Below are positions 59,815 to 64,000 of a stretch of 64,000 bases of DNA, one piece after another. The notes beneath the pieces were generated by a model that saw only the letters and a program-made list of their open reading frames with translations, did no database searches and was not told where the DNA came from. The translations under genes were made by a program, and so were the position numbers. The number at the start of each line of letters is the position of its first letter. Positions within the stretch are counted from its first letter, which is position 1. The DNA is taken from NCBI GenBank assembly GCA_900770725.1, contig CAAGLL010000013.1, positions 35,106 to 99,105 of the forward strand. Direction: 5' to 3'. Source of the stretch: an uncultured Succinivibrio sp. (lineage in GTDB: Bacteria > Pseudomonadota > Gammaproteobacteria > Enterobacterales > Succinivibrionaceae).

Positions 59815-59841
59815 AGGGCGCGCCATAAGGCGCGCCCTTTT
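59815..59841 (+). terminator. Terminator of the second TRAP operon
   Basis: AGGGCGCGCC (59815-59824), loop ATAA, GGCGCGCCCT (59829-59838), TTTT. Confidence 0.9.
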
Positions 59842-60474
59842 GCCCTCATGCCCAGGCTGGACCCTTGAGGCGACGCATGCTACCGAGCCATGGCGCTAAA
59901 GAGGGGCGCAATTGCGAGCGCAAGTGAAGGTTGCTCTGGAGGCTTTGCTTTCAAGAGTTCATCCGTATCGGTGTCAAAGTTGATCGCTGCTGAGCCCTTG
60001 AGAGCACAACCTTGTGTTACAAAGAAAAAGTTTGAAGTGCGGATGACGAACAGAAGATGTCAAATGACAGGAGATTTAATAAACCTTGTGATAATTATAT
60101 TCTATAGTACTTCAAAAGATATAAATACTGAATATATAAAGTAAGCCAAAAAAATATTTATTTAAAATTACATACTTTGTATGCTGCTTATATCAGGTAA
60201 ATATAATCAATATTATGTATATAATTTTATACAAAATTTAAATAAGTAATTTATTTGAATTTTGTAATAATATATATCATAACATCATTAGATAGGAGTA
60301 CAACAAAGAGCTATGTAGTCCTAAACTCTAATATACTACAGAATTATAAATTTTTTTTTGGTTATAATATATATTCCGATCATTGTTGCAAAAAATGCGA
60401 CAATAACGACGAATATGCAAATTGTCTCTACATCCATCTTGCTTTCTCCAGATTGCGTAGTTTATTTGCTAATT
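59842..60474. other. AT-rich island
   Basis: From about 60050 the GC content falls sharply, with long A/T runs, in an otherwise GC-rich chromosome. No gene on the plus strand is credible; a 108-codon frame at 60255 starts with TTG and looks random. It lies between a complete operon and a transposon, so it is probably decayed foreign DNA. Confidence 0.5.
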
Positions 60475-60687
60475 TTACTTGTAGAAAATGCATGCAAAAA
60501 CAAATAAAAACACTCCAATTAATATGCATGCAAATACTATATCCCAGTAATGTCCTTCTTTTTCCTCTACAGCCTTTGTGAGCAGCCATGCTAGTGGCGC
60601 CGCAGCTATAACTGCCAGATATGAGGTGGAAAATCCCACTAAGATCGATCGGCCTTTCTCAAAGCGTCGACCGATTTTTACGACCTC
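60475..60687 (-). pseudogene. Remnant of a membrane protein gene
   Basis: A 70-codon minus-strand frame ending in TAA at 60475. It reads as two hydrophobic segments joined by a charged turn (LLTKAVEEKEGHYWD) after a basic start (KIGRRFEKGRS), like the C-terminal end of a permease. It is closed upstream by TAG (60688-60690), and its only internal start is a GTG at 60639. AGGAGG lies at that stop, with no ATG after it. The upstream part seems lost where the GATC repeats begin. I found it by reading the frame by hand; the family is unknown. Confidence 0.4.
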
Positions 60688-60758
60688 CTAGTTTCAGATT
60701 TCCCAGCCACGCCAGAACTTCTCAGCGGGAAAGTTGCGTGTGACGCTCCAAGTTCATC

Positions 60759-61122
60759 GATCGATTTTCCACGCTCCTCGATCATTGCTCCAAGCGCAAC
60801 GATCATCCTTGTGCTTCGATCGAGCTTTCCAAGCCCATCATCGACACATTCCAATCTCCTCGATCCCCCGCTTCGAGGTCCACGATCAGCTTTTCCAACA
60901 TCCTTGATCGCCTGCAAGGTCATCGATCGCTTTTCCACCATCCGCGATCACATGCTCCGCGCCATTTGATCGGCAAGTCCAATTTCCTCGATCTCCAGAT
61001 CCAAGCTCCTCGGCCGCTTTTCCCACATCCTCGATCGCTTCCAAGCACCTCGATCGCTTTTCCTTCAACCTCGATCGCTTTTCCATGGTCCGCCTCGATC
61101 CTCCCTTCCAACATCATCGATC
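60759..61122 (+). repeat. Left-end array of about 18 units with 21-bp spacing
   Basis: GATC or a close variant starts at 60759, 60780, 60801, 60818, 60842 (CGAC), 60862, 60884, 60906, 60925, 60946, 60968, 60990, 61012 (GGCC), 61033, 61052, 61073, 61097 and 61119. The mean step is 21.2 bases, two helical turns. The best consensus is CGATCGCTTTTCCA followed by a variable part ending in CCT (clear copies at 60924, 61051 and 61072). Two more GATC sites at 60643 and 60647 and decayed units between suggest the array began near 60640. Confidence 0.85.
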
Positions 61123-61203
61123 GCCCCATGCCCGTTTTTGGCTTTCCACGGCCTTCCGCGCGTCGCCTGAACGGATCACGAACTTTTCACGATAATCGGC
61201 TTT

Positions 61204-61219
61204 GCAGCCATGTGGCTGC
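61204..61219. promoter_or_regulatory. Palindrome in the istA leader
   Basis: GCAGCCA-TG-TGGCTGC is a 16-base palindrome just before the istA ribosome site (AGGAG). It could bind a regulator or fold in the mRNA. Confidence 0.4.
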
Positions 61220-61236
61220 GAAACAGGAGTTCAAAA

Positions 61237-62958
61237 ATGAAAGGAAAGCCCTTCCAGCCAAGCCAGTTGCGGCGCATTGGCATCAAGGCGCTGTCAGGCT
61301 ACAGCGAGCGGCAGCTCGCAAGGGACGAGGGCATATCGCCCTCCACGGCAAGGGTCATGAGGCTGCGCTTCCGCGACCGCGGGATCACCACCAAGGACAA
61401 GCTCGAATCAATGGACGACAGGCAGCTCGCCTCAGCCATCTACGGGGACGAGGCGGCGGTCGACACCGATGCCGATGCCGGCGTCCGCAGGATCACCATC
61501 AAGCGGGGGATCCAGCAGAACCCGCTGGTCCTGATCCCGGACTTCGAAGCCGCGGCCAACCGCGTGCTGGACACCGGGCGCAACAAGATCCTCGAGTACC
61601 AGGACTACACCGAGCGCTGCGAGTCGCAGGGAAGGCTGGCTATGAGCCGCAGCACCTTCTACCGCGAGATCGGCAAGGCAATCAAGATCCTGGATCCAGA
61701 CGCCGGCAGGAACTCCTACATGGAGCAGGAGCACCGGTGGGGCAACGAACTGCAGATCGACTACATCGGAAGGAGGTTCCACGTTGTCGATCCAGTGACG
61801 CACAAGGACAAGGCGCTCATAGTGTGCGAGTTCTGCTGGGCGGCGTCATGCATGACATGCGGCGTTTTCATCGAGCACGCCGACTGCAGGGAGACCTCGC
61901 AGGCCCTGCTGGCCGCTCTCAGGTACTTTGGCAGGCGGCCGGCGATCCTGGTGTGCGACAACGCAAAGAGCATGGTGCTCGAGCACGCAGCGGGGCACGA
62001 GGCCGTCCTCGCGCCGGGATTCGAGCGGCTGCTGTCGAAGCTGCACATTGAGATCGACGCCAATTCTCCGGGCAGCCCCAGGCAAAAGTCCGAGGTCGAG
62101 TACGCTGGCCGGCTCATCAAGGAGAGGTGCCTCAGCAGGATGAAGGAGGGCCTCCCGCTCTCGGCCATGGAGGCGACGCAGGCGCTGCAGGGCCTGATCG
62201 ACCGCTACATCAACAGCGCGGGCTTCCGCAACGGCGGCAGGGGCACTCCGAGGAAGATGCTCTACGAGCGCTACGAGGCTCCTGCCGCCAGGCCACTGCC
62301 GGAGATCATGCCCGAGTACTGCAACTTCTACAAGCGCGTCCGCGTGAGCCGCGCGTACCGGGTTGAAATAGAAGGCCGCAAGGTGTCAGTGCCCAGCAGC
62401 TATGCGGGCAAGTACGTAAACGTCGAGGTCAGCGGCAAAACCGCAACGATCTACACCGACACCGGCGATCCCGTTGCCGTGCGCGACCTGTCGGCGGCAG
62501 GCCCGGGCGGCACGATCCTCGATCCATCAGACATGCCAGGCAGGGACAGGGCGGTCCGCGAAAGCAGGCTCAAGTACCAGTCAAGGGAGGACATCCTCGG
62601 CGAGGCCGGGGCCTACGGCGGCGATGTCTGCAAGCTGATGGGCCAGATCCTGGAAAGGAAGGGTTGGATCAACGGCAAGAAGGCCTGCATCTGCATCCTC
62701 AACAAGTTCAGGTCAGAAAGCTGCCACGCGGCGGAGATCGCCGCCGCGTGCAGGAAAGTACGCACAGAGCCCCCGTCAAAGTGGAATTCGTATGAAGTGC
62801 TGCGCGTGCTGGCTTCGATCCTACATGAAGAGGGCGGGCTTGAAGAAGGCGCCGGGGAAGAGCCGCCATGCGCGGCGCCAGGCGGCCTCGGGCAGGGCTC
62901 GGCGGCCGTCAGGTACACATGCATGAAAGGCAGCGGCGACAAGGAGGAAGGAAAATGA
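61237..62958 (+). CDS. istA: IS21-family transposase IstA
   Basis: A 573-residue transposase. The N-terminus holds helix-turn-helix motifs (GYSERQLARDEGISPSTARVM). The DDE catalytic triad is D175 in LQIDYIG, D241 in LVCDNAKS and E288 in SPRQKSEVEYAG, at normal spacing. A C-terminal region follows (about 370-570), making it longer than most IstA (about 390-510 residues). I chose the ATG at 61237, with AGGAG 7 nt upstream. It overlaps istB by ATGA. The frame is intact, so the element may be active. Confidence 0.92.
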   Translation: MKGKPFQPSQLRRIGIKALSGYSERQLARDEGISPSTARVMRLRFRDRGITTKDKLESMDDRQLASAIYGDEAAVDTDADAGVRRITIKRGIQQNPLVLIPDFEAAANRVLDTGRNKILEYQDYTERCESQGRLAMSRSTFYREIGKAIKILDPDAGRNSYMEQEHRWGNELQIDYIGRRFHVVDPVTHKDKALIVCEFCWAASCMTCGVFIEHADCRETSQALLAALRYFGRRPAILVCDNAKSMVLEHAAGHEAVLAPGFERLLSKLHIEIDANSPGSPRQKSEVEYAGRLIKERCLSRMKEGLPLSAMEATQALQGLIDRYINSAGFRNGGRGTPRKMLYERYEAPAARPLPEIMPEYCNFYKRVRVSRAYRVEIEGRKVSVPSSYAGKYVNVEVSGKTATIYTDTGDPVAVRDLSAAGPGGTILDPSDMPGRDRAVRESRLKYQSREDILGEAGAYGGDVCKLMGQILERKGWINGKKACICILNKFRSESCHAAEIAAACRKVRTEPPSKWNSYEVLRVLASILHEEGGLEEGAGEEPPCAAPGGLGQGSAAVRYTCMKGSGDKEEGK

Positions 62959-63749
62959 CTATCGGAACTTTGACTCAGGAAGACTGCGAGCTTCTGCGCG
63001 CGCTCAGGCAGCTCAAGCTGGCCGGCATGGCCAATGCGGTCGAGAACCAGCTCGAGAACGAGAACCTCTATTGCAACGAGGGCTTCACGGCGAGGCTGAT
63101 GGAGGCGGCGAGGGCCCAGATCGAGTATGCCCGGGAGAGGACGTACGAGAACATGCTCAGGAAGGCGCGCCTGCCGTTCGACACGACGCTCGAGTCATTC
63201 GGCAGGCTCGAGGACCGCGGCGTGTCGCCCGGGCAGCTGCGGGCGCTTGCGGAGATGAGGTGGGTGCGCAAGCACGTCAACATCATAATCGTCGGGCACA
63301 CCGGCACGGGCAAGAGCTCCCTCGCCTCAGGCATAGGCGAGAACGCCGTGCGCAACGGCTGCAGGACCGCCTACTACCAGACCCACGAGCTGCTTGACTC
63401 GATGCTGGCGCTTGGCGGGGACCACAAGGCCTACACGAGGGCGATGAAGGCCCTGTCGAAGGTCCAGGTGCTCATACTCGACGACTTCCTGAATGCGGAA
63501 GTCACCCGCCCCCGCGTCGACATGCTCTACAACCTGCTCACGCAGCGCAGTGGCACCTATCCGACCATCGTGTGCACGCAGGTGAGGCCGGACGGCTTCA
63601 GCGGGATCCTAAAGTCACAATTCGCGAAGGATCCCAATCCTCCGATGGCGTCCATCGACAGCATTGAGGACCGCATAAGGAACCCGTCATGCGTGATCGA
63701 ACTGAAGGGGCCGTCGCTGAGGGGGCTTGAGGACTCGAGCCTGAGCTGA
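62955..63749 (+). CDS. istB: IS21-family helper ATPase IstB
   Basis: A 264-residue AAA+ protein related to DnaC. Walker A is GHTGTGKSS (114-122), Walker B is VLILDDFL near 174, and the C-terminal sensor region includes SIEDRIRNPSCVIELKG. IstB oligomers bend target DNA and recruit IstA. AAGGAGGAAGG precedes its ATG. It is intact. Confidence 0.92.
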   Translation: MTIGTLTQEDCELLRALRQLKLAGMANAVENQLENENLYCNEGFTARLMEAARAQIEYARERTYENMLRKARLPFDTTLESFGRLEDRGVSPGQLRALAEMRWVRKHVNIIIVGHTGTGKSSLASGIGENAVRNGCRTAYYQTHELLDSMLALGGDHKAYTRAMKALSKVQVLILDDFLNAEVTRPRVDMLYNLLTQRSGTYPTIVCTQVRPDGFSGILKSQFAKDPNPPMASIDSIEDRIRNPSCVIELKGPSLRGLEDSSLS

Positions 63750-63753
63750 CAGC

Positions 63754-63800
63754 GTTGCGCATGGCGCAACAATGAAGGGGCGCGGCCACGGCCGCGCCCT
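63754..63800 (+). terminator. Tandem hairpins after istB
   Basis: GTTGCGC-ATG-GCGCAAC (63754-63770) and GGGCGCGGC-CACG-GCCGCGCCC (63778-63799). T-runs are weak, so these may shield the mobile element from transcription rather than act as classical terminators. Confidence 0.4.
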
Positions 63801-63879
63801 GCTTGATCTGAACAAGGCATGCCGCATTGCCGTGAAGCGGAAGAATGCTGACGCATCAAGGCATGCAGGCCGCAATTGA

Positions 63880-63980
63880 TGGAAAAGCGTGTGATCGAGG
63901 CTGGCTGACGAAAGAATGCGGCTTTCAGAAGCTGATCGAGACTGAATACACGAGGATCGATGTTAATGAGAATAACGATC
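63880..63980 (-). repeat. Right-end inverted repeat units
   Basis: TGGAAAAGCG (63880-63889) then GATCGAGG (63893), GATCGAG (63934), GATCGATG (63955) and CGATCG (GATC at 63977). Steps are 41, 21 and 22 bases, so the same 21-bp spacing as the left array, in inverse orientation. The array may continue beyond the window. Confidence 0.75.
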
Positions 63981-64000
63981 GTACTTAGTGGTTATTTCCA

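Larger units (their letters stand above)
60640..64000 (+). mobile_element. IS21-family insertion element with large terminal repeat arrays
   Basis: istA and istB overlap by 4 nt as in IS21 elements. To the left lies about 480 bp of GATC-centred repeats; to the right the same unit appears in inverse orientation (TGGAAAAGCG at 63880, GATCGAGG at 63893) with further GATC units to 63980. The left border is about 60640 and the right border is at or beyond the window end. Typical IS21 elements are 2-2.5 kb; this is at least 3.3 kb because of the arrays and a long istA. Confidence 0.85.

Noticed and set aside
60255..60581. A 108-codon plus-strand frame in the AT-rich island
   Set aside because: It starts with TTG without a ribosome site, and its composition is what random AT-rich DNA gives. 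The minus-strand frame ending at 60475 looks more protein-like.
60640..61125. Possible CRISPR array
   Set aside because: The units are degenerate with no constant repeat alternating with unique spacers; the step is 21 bases, not 60-70, and no cas genes are present.

Overview
The window is a GC-rich bacterial chromosome segment with densely packed genes and many strong hairpin terminators. Several protein families and gene orders point to a gammaproteobacterium: fadD next to rnd, sohB next to topA, an enterobacterial-type Prs, PatA, PotGHI, PurT and DusA, and a transporter very close to the Vibrio Na+/galactose symporter vSGLT. The mix of TRAP transporters, Na+-coupled carriers and sugar-acid enzymes would suit a gut anaerobe such as the Succinivibrionaceae (Aeromonadales), but that family-level assignment is inference.

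Layout. 1-4010: serC-fadD-rnd. 4050-4608: structured non-coding DNA. 4609-7300: esterase and a vSGLT-like symporter with a sigma70 promoter and a LacI-type operator. 7825-9467: HNH nuclease plus a small NAD(P)-binding protein. 9544-13597 (minus strand): NhaC antiporter, a HELAH putative metalloprotease, prs. 14367-19210: putrescine aminotransferase patA convergent with the putrescine importer potGHI. 19577-22052: ahpC, a stand-alone AhpF N-terminal domain, and an Fe-ADH homologue with altered metal ligands. 22128-26091 (minus): a RocB-like M20 protein with a degenerate active site and a MepM-type murein endopeptidase. 26752-28026: SLC13 permease. 28358-34924: a sugar-acid catabolic cluster (two enolase-superfamily dehydratases, GntR regulator, SDR, TRAP transporter). 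35118-38264: an SHMT homologue lacking the PLP lysine, dusA, an aldo/keto reductase. 38328-41723: HAD phosphatase, dCMP deaminase, rplY, two secreted DUF4878-type proteins. 42191-44284: DUF262/DUF1524 GmrSD-like restriction protein. 44503-49434: cvfB-sohB-topA. 49608-50699: orphan ChvE-like sugar-binding protein. 50776-53373 (minus): purT, DUF4250, and an unknown 401-aa protein. 53560-59752: a PrpR-type sigma54 activator followed by a TRAP operon and a Zn-alcohol dehydrogenase, with a good sigma54 promoter and upstream palindromes. 59842-60687: AT-rich island with a broken membrane-protein frame. About 60640 to past the window end: an IS21-family element (istA, istB).

The genes favour uptake and oxidation of sugar acids, sugars and putrescine using Na+-coupled carriers, TRAP systems and binding proteins. 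The two TRAP systems are close paralogues under different control: a GntR regulator for one and a sigma54 activator for the other.

Most unusual features: (1) the IS21-family element carries an array of about 18 GATC-centred units spaced close to 21 bp at its left end, and inverted units with the same spacing at its right end; (2) three enzyme homologues have lost catalytic or metal-binding residues; (3) ahpC is coupled to an AhpF N-terminal domain without a flavoprotein domain; (4) purT is co-transcribed with DUF4250 and an uncharacterised 401-aa protein. I see no CRISPR array, tRNA or rRNA. I do not see a clear complete new defence or metabolic system. The array-bearing transposon and the purT operon are the best candidates for something undescribed.
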